Below are positions 53,050 to 62,421 of a DNA stretch of 64,000 bases, in pieces. The notes beneath the pieces are model-generated. The model was not told where the DNA came from, ran no database searches, and saw only the letters and a list, made by a program, of their open reading frames with translations. The position numbers and the translations under genes were made by a program. The first letter of the stretch is position 1, and every line of letters begins with the position of its first letter. Source of the stretch: JAGOCV01 sp049445855 (GTDB lineage: Bacteria; Pseudomonadota; Gammaproteobacteria; Burkholderiales; Burkholderiaceae_C); the NCBI RefSeq assembly GCF_049445855.1, contig NZ_JBMSDV010000003.1:558001-622000 (forward strand), read 5' to 3'.

Positions 53050-54399
53050 TCAGGCCAGCGCGGGTTCGCCGACCTTCACTTCGCCGCGCAGCGTGTTGGT
53101 AAGCGCGCGCGTGATGTGCACATCGACCATCCGGCCCACCAGCCGCGCCGCGTGCGGTCCACCCGGGAAGTTGACCACGCGGTTGCAGGCAGTGCGGCCC
53201 ATCAGTTCGGACGCGTCCTTGCGCGAAGGCCCTTCCACCAGCACGCGCTGCACCGTGCCCACGCGCGCAGCGCTGATGCGCCGCACGTTCGCGTCCACGG
53301 CGGCCTGCAGTTGCTGCAGGCGCGCGAGCTTCACCGCATGGGGCGTGTCGTCGTGCAGGTTGGCGGCGGGCGTGCCAGGCCGCGGGCTGAAGATGAACGA
53401 GAAGCTCGCGTCGAACCCCACGTCGTGGATGAGCTTCATCATCTTCGCGAAGTCGTCATCCGTCTCGCCGGGGAAGCCGACGATGAAGTCCGAACTCAGC
53501 GACAGTTCCGGCCGCACCGCGCGCAGCTTGCGGATGGTGCTCTTGTATTCCATGGCGGTGTAGCCGCGCTTCATCGCCATGAGAATGCGGTCGCTGCCGT
53601 GCTGCACCGGCAGGTGCAGGTGGCTCACCAGCTGTGGCACGCGTGCATACACGTCCACCAGGCGCTGGGTGAATTCATTGGGATGACTGGTCGTGTAGCG
53701 GATGCGCTCGATGCCGGGGATGTCCGCAACATATTCGATGAGCATCGCGAAGTCGGCGATGTCCGCCGTGCCGCCCATCGTGCCACGGTAGGCGTTGACG
53801 TTCTGGCCGAGCAAGGTCACTTCGCGCACGCCCTGGTCGGCCAGCCCGGCGATCTCCACCAGCACGTCGTCGAACGGCCGGCTCACTTCCTCGCCACGCG
53901 TGTAGGGCACGACGCAGTAGCTGCAGTACTTGGAGCAGCCTTCCATGATGGACACGAACGCAGTGGCGCCTTCCACCCGCGCGGGCGGCAGGTGGTCGAA
54001 CTTCTCGATCTCGGGGAAGCTGATGTCCACCTGCGGGCGGTCCTGCCGGTCGCGCGCTTCCAGCATCTCGGGCAGGCGGTGCAGCGTCTGCGGGCCGAAC
54101 ACCACGTCCACGAAAGGCGCACGCGCGATGATGGCCGCGCCTTCCTGGCTGGCCACACAGCCGCCCACGCCGATCTTCACCCCCCGCGCCTTCAGGTGCT
54201 TCACGCGCCCGAGGTCGGAGAACACCTTCTCCTGCGCTTTCTCGCGCACCGAGCAGGTGTTGAAGAGGATCAGGTCGGCCTCTTCCACGTCCTGCGTGGG
54301 CTCGTAACCCTGGGCAGCGCCCAGTACGTCGGCCATCTTGTCCGAGTCGTACTCGTTCATCTGGCAGCCGAATGTCTTGATGAATACCTTCCTGGTCAT
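53050..54399 (-). CDS. miaB: tRNA-2-methylthio-N6-dimethylallyladenosine synthase MiaB
   Basis: Radical-SAM methylthiotransferase acting on position 37 of tRNAs. The 449-residue protein begins VFIKTFGCQMNEYDSD and has LFNTCSVREKA and GVGGCVASQEG, giving the three Cys of the N-terminal cluster. The radical-SAM motif is CSKYCSYC, and a TRAM domain ends the protein. The start at 54399 matches the family; the frame extends upstream without homology. Confidence 0.97.
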   Translation of the reverse strand: MTRKVFIKTFGCQMNEYDSDKMADVLGAAQGYEPTQDVEEADLILFNTCSVREKAQEKVFSDLGRVKHLKARGVKIGVGGCVASQEGAAIIARAPFVDVVFGPQTLHRLPEMLEARDRQDRPQVDISFPEIEKFDHLPPARVEGATAFVSIMEGCSKYCSYCVVPYTRGEEVSRPFDDVLVEIAGLADQGVREVTLLGQNVNAYRGTMGGTADIADFAMLIEYVADIPGIERIRYTTSHPNEFTQRLVDVYARVPQLVSHLHLPVQHGSDRILMAMKRGYTAMEYKSTIRKLRAVRPELSLSSDFIVGFPGETDDDFAKMMKLIHDVGFDASFSFIFSPRPGTPAANLHDDTPHAVKLARLQQLQAAVDANVRRISAARVGTVQRVLVEGPSRKDASELMGRTACNRVVNFPGGPHAARLVGRMVDVHITRALTNTLRGEVKVGEPALA

Positions 54400-54412
54400 G
54401 ATGACCCGCCCT

Positions 54413-54907
54413 TCAACGCGTTGTCGTGCCGTAGCCGGGCAACTGGTTGTAGGGCGTGCGGCCGTCGTCGCGCGCGGGCGCATCGCCTTCGGAGCCGAAG
54501 ATGAAATTGCGCGGCGGTGTGGCGTGCGGGCGCTTTTCGGCAATTTCGGCGTCGGTGAGGATCCACACGTCGTGGACCATCCCGTTCGACTCGCGCGTGT
54601 AGTTCACGACAAGGCTTCGCCCGACGATCGCGCCGGACATGACCAGCATGCCGTCCATGCCGCGGATGCGGGAGCCGGGCGACAGGCGCTCGGCCTTGCT
54701 GTCGATGCGGATTTCGGGGGGTGCCACGACGACGAGTGTGCCGCGCAGCGCATTGGCCGGGAATTGGCGCACTGCCGGTGTCGCGGCGGTGGCCTGCGCA
54801 TGGGCACTGGAGACGGGCAGGGTGGCCAGGACGGCCAGCAGCCCCGTGGCGAGGGTCAGGGCAAGGGCTGCCAGCGGGTTTGCCGGCAAGGCAGTGCAGC
54901 GGTTCAT
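54413..54907 (-). CDS. Exported protein of unknown function
   Basis: A 164-residue protein with a signal peptide cleaved near SSAHA (residue 37). The mature part has a beta-rich stretch (GTLVVVAPPEIRIDSKAERLSPGSRIRGMD) and ends with ARDDGRTPYNQLPGYG. I do not recognise a domain. It lies 13 bp upstream of miaB on the same strand, so it may be the first gene of that operon, and it is divergent from the response-regulator gene (gap about 200 bp). Confidence 0.75.
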   Translation of the reverse strand: MNRCTALPANPLAALALTLATGLLAVLATLPVSSAHAQATAATPAVRQFPANALRGTLVVVAPPEIRIDSKAERLSPGSRIRGMDGMLVMSGAIVGRSLVVNYTRESNGMVHDVWILTDAEIAEKRPHATPPRNFIFGSEGDAPARDDGRTPYNQLPGYGTTTR

Positions 54908-55107
54908 GGTTTAGATCCAGAGGCTGTGTGTGGGGGAGCGGTCAGTGTAACGGCTCCGTCGACCGCTGCCCCGCGCGCGACACGAAGGCAAAACCGTGAC
55001 AAAGGTCGCACAAATTCGCGCGCCCATCGCAATAGAGGGAAACCTCTGTAACGACTAAATACAAAGTATCTAGAATGAATTTTCACGGTAGTAACAGAGG
55101 GGGTAGT

Positions 55108-55800
55108 TTGCGAATCGCAATCCTTGACGACGACCCGGCGCAGCTGGATCTGCTCCAGCACACGGTGAAGGCATTGGGGCACGACCCCCATGCGTTCAAC
55201 AACGGTCAGGCCCTGATGCGGGCGCTGGCCCGGGACACTTTCGACATGATGGTGCTTGACTGGGAGCTGCCGGACACCACCGGCATCACCATCGTGAAAT
55301 GGGTGCGCATGCAGCAGGGGGCTACCTTTCCCATCCTCTTCGTCACCCAGCGCTCGCAGGAGTCGGACATCATCGAGGGGCTGAACGCAGGGGCCGACGA
55401 CTACATGATCAAGCCCGTCCGCGTGGCCGAGCTCATCGCCCGGCTGCGCGCCATGCTGCGGCGGGGCTATCCGCAGACGGGGGGCGTCGAAACCTTCGGC
55501 GAATACAAATTCGACGCCGGCGCCAACCTGGCCGAAATGAATGGCGAGCGCGTCGACCTCAAGCAGAAAGAGTTCGCGCTCGCGCTCTTCATGTTCCGCA
55601 AGGCCGGCCGCCTGGTGTCGCGCCAGCAGTTGCGCGACGAGGTCTGGCGCAGCCAGGCCGACACCGACTTCCGCACGGTGGACGTCCACATGTCGCGCCT
55701 GCGCACCAAGCTGCGGCTGCGCGGTGAGTTCGGCTACCAGCTGGTGTCCGTCTACAGCCAGGGTTACCGGCTCGAGCCGGTGACGCTCGGTTCGGAGTAG
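55108..55800 (+). CDS. OmpR-family response regulator
   Basis: A 230-residue regulator with receiver (acidic pocket ILDDDPAQ, phospho-Asp51 in MVLDWELP, Lys in DDYMIKP) and a winged-helix DNA-binding domain (VSRQQLRDEVWRSQAD ... VDVHMSRLRTKLRLRG). I prefer the TTG start at 55108 because AGAGGGGG lies just upstream and the product then begins as the family does (RIAILDDD). The ATG at 55075 is in frame but lacks a ribosome-binding site and overlaps a plausible -10 (TAGAAT, 55071-55076). It lies 15 bp before a CHASE2 kinase gene and near a trimeric autotransporter, which it may control. Confidence 0.88.
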   Translation: MRIAILDDDPAQLDLLQHTVKALGHDPHAFNNGQALMRALARDTFDMMVLDWELPDTTGITIVKWVRMQQGATFPILFVTQRSQESDIIEGLNAGADDYMIKPVRVAELIARLRAMLRRGYPQTGGVETFGEYKFDAGANLAEMNGERVDLKQKEFALALFMFRKAGRLVSRQQLRDEVWRSQADTDFRTVDVHMSRLRTKLRLRGEFGYQLVSVYSQGYRLEPVTLGSE

Positions 55801-55815
55801 CAGCGCGAGGCGGCC

Positions 55816-58146
55816 GTGGCGCGACCCGACTTCCGCAAGTTCAGGAAACGCTGGCTGGCGTTCACCGCCGTCCTGCTGGCGGTGGCGGGCGGGCTGGGCG
55901 CGCTGGGTGGTGTGGGCCAGCCGGATCACCTGGTCGCGGATGCGTTGCGCCGGTTCGATGTGCAGGAGCGCCGCCAGGACATCGTCGTCGTGGCCATCGA
56001 CGATGTGAGCCTCCGCGCCCTCGGCCCGCTGCCGTGGGGTCACCAGGCGTATGCGCGCCTGCTGCACACGCTGGCCGACGCAAGGCCGCGCGTCATCGGT
56101 ATCTCGTCCCCATGGGGCCGCCGGTATCTCTCGGTCCAGTCGGACGAACATGTCCTGGCCGAGGCCGTCAAGCGCGCAGGCAACGTGGTGCTGCCCGTGG
56201 CGGTGAACGGTGTCACGGGGCGCCAACCCATCGCCGTGCTGCCTTCGAAAGTGTTGTCAGGGCATGCCGAGGCGATCGGCCACATCCATACGCAGCTCGA
56301 CGCCGACGGCATGGCCCGCATGGTGGCCTTGCGCGCAGGGCCGCTCGAGCGGCCCTGGGAGCACATGGCACTGGCCATGTACCGCGTGGGCAGCGGCGAC
56401 GCGGCCGTCGTGGCCGACCGGTCGCGACTGCTGCCCGACGAACTGCGGGGAAGCAACTGGACCAACAGCGACCGCATGCTCGTGCCTTTCCCCCGTGAGC
56501 GGGTGCAGCGGGTTTCGTTCGTGGACGTCATCACCGGCAAGGTTCCGGCAGAGCAGTTGCGCAACCGTTACGTGCTCGTCGGCGCGACGGCACCGGGTGT
56601 GGGCAACGCATTTTCGACGCCTCCTGCCGCGCCGGCGCTGTTGCCGGAGACCGACCTCATCGCGGCCGTGCTGCAGGCGCTGCTGGACCAGCATTTCATC
56701 CAGGAAGCGCGTCCGGGACTGAATGCCGTCGTCAACATGCTGCCGGCGTTTGCAGCGGCGCTGGCCCTGGGATTCCTGCCGACCGGACTGGCGCTCGTCA
56801 CTGTGTTCTCGATCGCGGGCCTCTTCCTTCTCGTGACGGCCTGGCTGCCGTTGATCGCGGGCGTGCAGATCTACCCCGTGGCCGGCCTGTTCGCCTTGTT
56901 GCTCGCCTTTCCGGTGTGGATGGTGCTGCGCGTGATCGTGGCCCTGCGCAAGCTGTCCCGCGAAATGCGCGACGTGCCGATCTCCGTGTTGCCGCCCGAC
57001 GTCGACGCAGTGGACAGTGGCAACGACGACATCATCGGCCGACCCGTGGGCCGCGTGCAGGAAGTCATCCGGCAACTGAAAGTGACGCAGGCGCTGCTGC
57101 AGGACAGCCTGGACGCCGTGCCGGACCTGACGTTCATTGCCGACGAGCGCGGCCGCGTGCTGATGATGAATGCTGCCGCCCGCACTGCCTTTGCGGCTGC
57201 AGGCGCTTTGCCCAGCGTGAGCCTGCAGACACTCTCGGCCGCATTGCTGCCCGCGCCCGCGCAGCTGCAGGTGGCCGAACATTTCCGTGACCGGCCGCGC
57301 GAGCGCCGCACGCTGGAAATCACCGACCACGACGGACGACATCACCTGGTGCGTGTGATTCCGCGCACCGGGCCCGATGGCACCGAAGCGGGCTGGGTGA
57401 TCAGCGTGGTGGACGACCACAGCGGCGTCTCTGCAAGGCGCCAGCGCGATGACGCGCTGACCTTCATGTCCCACGACATGCGCTCGCCCTTGTCGTCCGT
57501 GCTCAGCCTGATCGAACTGCATGAGCTGGGCGCGTCGAAAACGCAGGATGTGAACGAACTGCTCGCGCGCATCAAACGCTACGCGCGCACCGGCATGGAC
57601 CTGTCGGAAGACTATGTGCAACTGGCCAGCGCCGAACTTGGCAACCACCGCGCCGAGCCCGAAGACCTCAACCTGCTGCTGGCGGAAGCGGCCGATCTGT
57701 TGTGGAAGAAGGCCGAGAGCCGTGGCATCCGCATCGTGCTGGCGGACGAACCAGCACCGGCCATGGCGGAGGTGGACCGCGGCCTGATGACGCGTGCACT
57801 GCGCAACCTGATGGAGAGCGCGGTGCGCGTCTCGCCCGACAACACCAGCATCACCTGCGATGTGCAATCCGCCGAGGATGGCCGCCACTGGCAGGTGTCC
57901 GTGCGCGACGAAGGACCGGGCATCGCGGTGTCGGACATCGACCTGATGTTCGAGAAGTTCCGCCGCAGCAGCGGCGAACGCACACGCGTGGAAGGCAGCA
58001 ACCTCGCGATGGCCTTCGTCAAGGCGGTGGTGGTGGCGCATGGCGGCACGATCCGCGCGCTGAACTGCACGGAGCAGGGGGCGGAGTTCATGCTCTGCAT
58101 CCCGAAAAAATCACGCATCCGTGGCACGGACGCGTCGAATCATTAA
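55816..58146 (+). CDS. CHASE2-domain sensor histidine kinase
   Basis: A 776-residue membrane kinase with GTG start. Residues about 13-31 form the first span, followed by a periplasmic CHASE2 domain (to about 300) containing RRQDIVVVAIDDVSLRALG and FSTPPAAPALLPE. Three spans follow (303-380), then a PAS domain (about 414-530), the H-box TFMSHDMRSPLSSVLSL with His553, and an ATPase domain ending in GSNLAMAFVKAVVVAHGG. The ATP-lid glycine boxes are somewhat degenerate (RDEGPGIAVSD is intact, GSNLAMAF replaces GxGLGL). The last five codons and stop lie inside the 113-bp repeat. The signal sensed is unknown. Confidence 0.9.
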   Translation: MARPDFRKFRKRWLAFTAVLLAVAGGLGALGGVGQPDHLVADALRRFDVQERRQDIVVVAIDDVSLRALGPLPWGHQAYARLLHTLADARPRVIGISSPWGRRYLSVQSDEHVLAEAVKRAGNVVLPVAVNGVTGRQPIAVLPSKVLSGHAEAIGHIHTQLDADGMARMVALRAGPLERPWEHMALAMYRVGSGDAAVVADRSRLLPDELRGSNWTNSDRMLVPFPRERVQRVSFVDVITGKVPAEQLRNRYVLVGATAPGVGNAFSTPPAAPALLPETDLIAAVLQALLDQHFIQEARPGLNAVVNMLPAFAAALALGFLPTGLALVTVFSIAGLFLLVTAWLPLIAGVQIYPVAGLFALLLAFPVWMVLRVIVALRKLSREMRDVPISVLPPDVDAVDSGNDDIIGRPVGRVQEVIRQLKVTQALLQDSLDAVPDLTFIADERGRVLMMNAAARTAFAAAGALPSVSLQTLSAALLPAPAQLQVAEHFRDRPRERRTLEITDHDGRHHLVRVIPRTGPDGTEAGWVISVVDDHSGVSARRQRDDALTFMSHDMRSPLSSVLSLIELHELGASKTQDVNELLARIKRYARTGMDLSEDYVQLASAELGNHRAEPEDLNLLLAEAADLLWKKAESRGIRIVLADEPAPAMAEVDRGLMTRALRNLMESAVRVSPDNTSITCDVQSAEDGRHWQVSVRDEGPGIAVSDIDLMFEKFRRSSGERTRVEGSNLAMAFVKAVVVAHGGTIRALNCTEQGAEFMLCIPKKSRIRGTDASNH

Positions 58147-58242
58147 CAACCATTTCTGCGTTGATAACAATCGTTGCCGGCAGCATTAACAAATGTTGCC
58201 GACGCTCCTGAAGCGCGCGTCCGTTTTTAAAGTTCATCCATC
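58130..58242 (+). repeat. 113-bp direct repeat, copy 1 (upstream of autotransporter)
   Basis: Equal in length to 62227-62339, with about 98 of 113 positions identical by eye. It starts inside the last codons of the CHASE2 kinase gene and ends 47 bp before the autotransporter ATG. Both copies end in TTCATCCATC. The 5' half holds three AACAA boxes. Confidence 0.9.
58144..58192 (+). promoter_or_regulatory. Triple TAACAA box array upstream of the autotransporter
   Basis: TAACAA occurs at 58144, 58165 and 58187, spacing 21 and 22 bp, two helical turns each. The second and third are followed by nnGTTGCC. Same-face tandem sites of this period are typical for OmpR-type regulators. Such a regulator is encoded just upstream; binding is inferred. 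Confidence 0.55.
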
Positions 58243-58289
58243 GCAAGTGCAGGGGGCTGCACAGGCACTAACCCACTAGGTGGATGACG

Positions 58290-61200
58290 ATGAACCGGAT
58301 CTACAAATCAATTTGGAACGAACGCAGCGGCACCTGGGTCGCAGCTCCTGAATCCGCTGGCCGCAGCTCCGGATCGGGCCGTGCCCGCTCTGCCATGGTG
58401 GCGCTGCTGCTGGCTGCCGGCCTGCCGCTGGCCGCACATGCACAACTGTCGCTCGGTGTCGGCGGCCTGCTCGGCGGGCTCGGTTCGGTGTCCATCGGTG
58501 CCACGCTGTTCTCACCTGCCAACTCTTCCGGTGCCAACGCCATCGCCGTCGGCGCCAACGTGACTGCCAGCGGCGCGGATGCACTGGCCCTGTCGCGCAA
58601 CTCCACCGCTGCCGCGACGGCCAGCGTGGCGGTCGGCTTCGGTTCACTGGTCTCCGCCACGGGCACGTCCGGCATCGCGCTAGGCAACGGTGCCAGTGTC
58701 TCCGGTGCCGGCTCCATCGCCATCGGTTCGGGGTCCAGCGACGGCGGCCTGGCCAATGTGCTGTCCGTCGGCGCTGCAGGCTCCACGCGCCGCATCATCA
58801 ACGTGTCGGACGGCACCATCTCGCTGGGCTCGCACGACGTGGTGACGGGCGGCCAGCTGTACGTTTTGCAGCAAGGTCAGTTGAACCTGGGCGCCTCGCT
58901 GACGGCGGCCCTGGGCGGCGGCGCCGCGTACGACCTGACCAACGGTCTCACGCTACCGAGCTACCTGATCCAGGGCCACGCGCAAGCCGGCATCGGCAAT
59001 GCGTTCGCCGCCGTGGACACGGCGCTGAGCACCAACACGACGGACCTGGCCAACCTGAACCTGCGCCTGAACCTGGGCACCATCGGCCTCGTGCAGCAGG
59101 CTGCCGATCTGAACCGGACCATCAACATCGGCGGCGCCACCGGCGGCACGGTCATCAATTTCGCAGGCACGGACGGCGCACGCCAACTGACGGGTGTTGC
59201 CGCAGGCACGCTGAGCGTCGGCAGCACACAGGCCGTGAATGGCGGCCAGCTGTTCTCGACCAACCAGCAGGTGTCCATCAACACGGCGGACATCGCCACG
59301 AACGCAGCCAACATTTCCACCAACGCCGCGAACATCTCCGCTGCGGCTGCCGGTGTGTCGGCCAATGCGTCGCTGATCTCGGGCCTGGACAACATCGCCG
59401 TGAAGTACGACACCATCGGCAAGAGCACCATCACCCTGGGCGGCGCGAGCGGCACGACGATCGCCAACGTTGCAGCCGGCACGCTTTCCGTCGGCAGCAC
59501 GCAGGCCGTGAACGGCAGCCAGCTGTTCGCCACGAACCAGCAAGTGGCTACCAACACCGCCGACATCGCGACCAATTCGGCCGCGATCACTGTCAACACC
59601 AACAACATCAGCAGCCTGACGCAGCAACTCAATGCCGGCGGCACGGGCATGGTGCGCCAGCTGTCTGCCGGTCAATCGCTGACCGTGGGCGCTGCGACCG
59701 ATGGCCTGGCCGTCGACTTCACCGGCACGGCCGGTGTGCGTCGCCTGACTGGCATCGCCGATGGCAACCTGGCAGCCGGCAGCACGCAAGCCGTGACCGG
59801 TGGCCAGCTGTTCACGACGAACCAGCAAGTGGCCACGAACACCGCCGCCATCGCTGTCAACACGAGCGACATCAGCACGCTCTCGCAGCAGGTCAACAGC
59901 GGCGCAGCCGGTCTCGTGCGCCAGGCTGGCGCAACGCAGGACATCACGGTCGGCGCGCTGACCGGTGGCCTGGCTGTCGACTTCACCGGCACGGCCGGTG
60001 CACGCCAGCTGAGCGGCGTGGCCGCCGGCACGCTGGTCGCAGGCAGCACACAAGCCGTGAACGGCGGCCAGCTGTTCGCCACGAACCAGCAAGTCGCCGC
60101 CAACACCGCACAGATCTCTGCCAACACGGCCGACATCGCAGACCACGGCAACAGGATCACCACGAACACGGCTGACATTGCCACGAACACCGCGAGCATC
60201 GGCACCAACACGACCGACATCGCTGCCAATACCGCCGCCATCTCGGCGCTCGGCAACAGTGCGCTGAAGTACGACGACGTGTCGAAGTCCTCCATCACCC
60301 TGGGTGGCGCAGGTGGCACGACGATCTCCAACGTGGCCGCTGGCAACCTGAGCGCCGGCAGCACGCAAGCCGTGACCGGTGGCCAGCTGTACACGACGAA
60401 CCAGCAGGTTGCGGCCAACACGTCGCAGATCGCCACCAACACGGCCGACATCGCCGCGCTGAACGCAGCCGTCACCGGCGCGGGTGGTGGTGCCACGCAG
60501 TCCGACAACACTGCCGGTGCGAACGTGGCTGTTGCCAGCGGCGCCAACTCATCCTCGGTGGGCTACGGCTCCTCGGCGACCGCCCAGGGCAGCGTCGCGC
60601 TTGGCAACGGCTCGAGCAGCACCGGCACGAACTCGGTGGCACTCGGTACCGGCTCCAGCGACGGCGGTGAATCCGACGTGGTGTCCGTGGGCTCGAACAG
60701 CCAGAAGCGCCGCATCGTGCAAGTCGCAGATGGCGTGGGCGACAGCGACGCCGCGACGGTGGGCCAGGTGCGCAATGTGGGCAACCAGGTGGACAACCTT
60801 GTCGCCCGCGCGGTGACGTACGACCTCAATGCCGACCAGTCCGTCAATCGCAACAGCGTGAGCTTCGGCATTGCCGGCGCACCCGTCACGCTGCGCAACG
60901 TGGCCGCCGGCTACGCGCCGACCGAAGCCATCAATGCCGCGCAACTGCAGCAAGCCCTCGGCTACATCGGCGGTGGCATGCAACTGAATGCAGGTGGCGT
61001 GGTCTCCGCACCGTCCTTCACGCTGTCGCAGATCGACAACGACGGCAATGTGGGCACGGCCAGCTTCACCAGCGTGGCTTCCGCGCTCGACAGCCTGAGC
61101 AACTCCATCAACTACCTGGGCAACCGCGTCGATCACCACACGGTCCGCATCAACACGCTGGCAGCGACGGGCAATGGCGGCACGAGCACGATCAACAACA

Positions 61201-62216
61201 TCACCAACGTGATGGACGATGACATGTACATGAACATCAACTCGAGCCTGAGCGACTCGGTCGCTGCAGGTGAAAACAGCCTCGCATTCGGTCCCATGTC
61301 CCAGGCCAACGGCGACAAGGCCGTGGCGATGGGCGCGGGCGCCATGGCGCAGTCGGCCAGCTCCGTCGCCATCGGCGACTCGGCGGTGGCCACCGGCGGC
61401 ATGGCCGTCTCCATCGGTGCTGCCAACATCGCCAACGGCAACGGCGCGGTTGCCATCGGCGATCCGAACGTCGCCACCGGCACGGGTGCCGTGGCCGTTG
61501 GCGCCGACAACACCGCCACCGGGACGGGTGCCATTGCACAGGGCAACCTGAGCGTGGCAGTGGGTGACGGTTCCGTTGCGCTGGGCAACCAGTCCCTGGC
61601 ACGCGGTGCGGGCTCCATCGCCATGGGCAACGCCGCGAATGTCTTTGTGGGCGCTACCAACGGTGTCGCACTCGGCAGCGGCGCTGTGGTGCAGTCGGCA
61701 ACCGGTGTCGCTCTCGGCTCCGGTTCCGTCGCCAACCGCGGCGCCGTGACCGGAACAGCCGAAGCAATCTCCGGCACCCCGATTGTTTCGACGCAGGCCG
61801 AGGTCTCCGTCGGTGCTCCTGGCGCCGAACGCCAGATCACCAATGTCGCTGGCGGCACGCAGGACACCGACGCCGTCAACCTGCGCCAGCTGCGCGCCGC
61901 TCAGGCTTCTACCGTCGAGGCTGTCGTGCAGAACATCGACGCCAAGATCAACAACCTGGCCCAAGGCATCCAGCGTGTCGAGAAGAACGCCAACAGCGGC
62001 ACTGCTGCCGCGATGGCCATGGCCGGCATGCCGCAGTCTGCCGTTCCGGGCAAGGGCATGGTGTCAGCAGGCGCAGCCAGCTACGGCGGCGAGACGGCCA
62101 TCGCGGTCGGCGTCTCCATGGTGTCGGACTCGGGCAAGTGGGTGTCCAAACTGAATGGCAGCGCCAACTCGCGCGGCAAGTTCGGCATGAGCGTCGGCGT
62201 CGGTTTCCAGTGGTAA
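58290..62216 (+). CDS. Trimeric autotransporter adhesin (YadA-like, type Vc)
   Basis: A 1308-residue surface adhesin. It begins with an extended signal peptide (MNRIYKSIWNERSGTWV), cleaved near AAHA (residue 51). YadA-type head repeats follow (SVAVGFGSLVSATGTSGIALGNG), then five long imperfect repeats (59200-60470) pairing STQAVNGGQLF with coiled-coil NTADIATN heptads. A second head region (about 61260-61720) and neck, and a C-terminal membrane anchor ending GKFGMSVGVGFQW, complete it. I choose ATG 58290 over 58284 because AGGTGG is 6 bases upstream and the extended signal starts there. It is preceded by the regulator/kinase pair and the triple-box repeat. Confidence 0.93.
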   Translation: MNRIYKSIWNERSGTWVAAPESAGRSSGSGRARSAMVALLLAAGLPLAAHAQLSLGVGGLLGGLGSVSIGATLFSPANSSGANAIAVGANVTASGADALALSRNSTAAATASVAVGFGSLVSATGTSGIALGNGASVSGAGSIAIGSGSSDGGLANVLSVGAAGSTRRIINVSDGTISLGSHDVVTGGQLYVLQQGQLNLGASLTAALGGGAAYDLTNGLTLPSYLIQGHAQAGIGNAFAAVDTALSTNTTDLANLNLRLNLGTIGLVQQAADLNRTINIGGATGGTVINFAGTDGARQLTGVAAGTLSVGSTQAVNGGQLFSTNQQVSINTADIATNAANISTNAANISAAAAGVSANASLISGLDNIAVKYDTIGKSTITLGGASGTTIANVAAGTLSVGSTQAVNGSQLFATNQQVATNTADIATNSAAITVNTNNISSLTQQLNAGGTGMVRQLSAGQSLTVGAATDGLAVDFTGTAGVRRLTGIADGNLAAGSTQAVTGGQLFTTNQQVATNTAAIAVNTSDISTLSQQVNSGAAGLVRQAGATQDITVGALTGGLAVDFTGTAGARQLSGVAAGTLVAGSTQAVNGGQLFATNQQVAANTAQISANTADIADHGNRITTNTADIATNTASIGTNTTDIAANTAAISALGNSALKYDDVSKSSITLGGAGGTTISNVAAGNLSAGSTQAVTGGQLYTTNQQVAANTSQIATNTADIAALNAAVTGAGGGATQSDNTAGANVAVASGANSSSVGYGSSATAQGSVALGNGSSSTGTNSVALGTGSSDGGESDVVSVGSNSQKRRIVQVADGVGDSDAATVGQVRNVGNQVDNLVARAVTYDLNADQSVNRNSVSFGIAGAPVTLRNVAAGYAPTEAINAAQLQQALGYIGGGMQLNAGGVVSAPSFTLSQIDNDGNVGTASFTSVASALDSLSNSINYLGNRVDHHTVRINTLAATGNGGTSTINNITNVMDDDMYMNINSSLSDSVAAGENSLAFGPMSQANGDKAVAMGAGAMAQSASSVAIGDSAVATGGMAVSIGAANIANGNGAVAIGDPNVATGTGAVAVGADNTATGTGAIAQGNLSVAVGDGSVALGNQSLARGAGSIAMGNAANVFVGATNGVALGSGAVVQSATGVALGSGSVANRGAVTGTAEAISGTPIVSTQAEVSVGAPGAERQITNVAGGTQDTDAVNLRQLRAAQASTVEAVVQNIDAKINNLAQGIQRVEKNANSGTAAAMAMAGMPQSAVPGKGMVSAGAASYGGETAIAVGVSMVSDSGKWVSKLNGSANSRGKFGMSVGVGFQW
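59200..60470 (+). repeat. Imperfect tandem repeats in the autotransporter stalk
   Basis: Five related units carry GGCAGCAC.CA.GCCGTGA at about 59220, 59493, 59777, 60042 and 60357, so the period varies from about 265 to 315 bp. Each encodes a head/neck connector and a coiled-coil segment. Recombination between units could change stalk length. Confidence 0.8.
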
Positions 62217-62226
62217 GGCGATGCGA

Positions 62227-62339
62227 ACGCGTCGAATCATGAACAACCATTTCCACGTTGATAACAATCGTTGCCTACAGCATGAACAAGTGTTGCCAAC
62301 GCCCCTGAAACAGGCATCCGCTTCTAAAGTTCATCCATC
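62227..62339 (+). repeat. 113-bp direct repeat, copy 2 (upstream of small-protein operon)
   Basis: Ungapped copy of 58130-58242, about 87% identical. It starts 10 bp after the autotransporter stop and ends 82 bp before the first small gene. Conservation of the box spacing with drift elsewhere suggests it is used as a control region. Confidence 0.9.
62240..62289 (+). promoter_or_regulatory. Triple AACAA box array upstream of small-protein operon
   Basis: AACAA at 62242, 62263 and 62285, again spaced 21 and 22 bp. The central box keeps GTTGATAACAATCGTTGCC intact; the outer two read TGAACAA instead of TAACAA. Likely bound by the same regulator as the autotransporter array. Confidence 0.5.
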
Positions 62340-62421
62340 CAGAGCAGAACGGAAACGACGAGAGCGCAGACCCGGCTTTCAGCGGTAATCGGATCAAATT
62401 TTCTTCAAGGACAGCAGCAAC

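Noticed and set aside
59200..60470. Repeats in the autotransporter as CRISPR or transposon ends
   Set aside because: They are long, variable and wholly coding for stalk domains.
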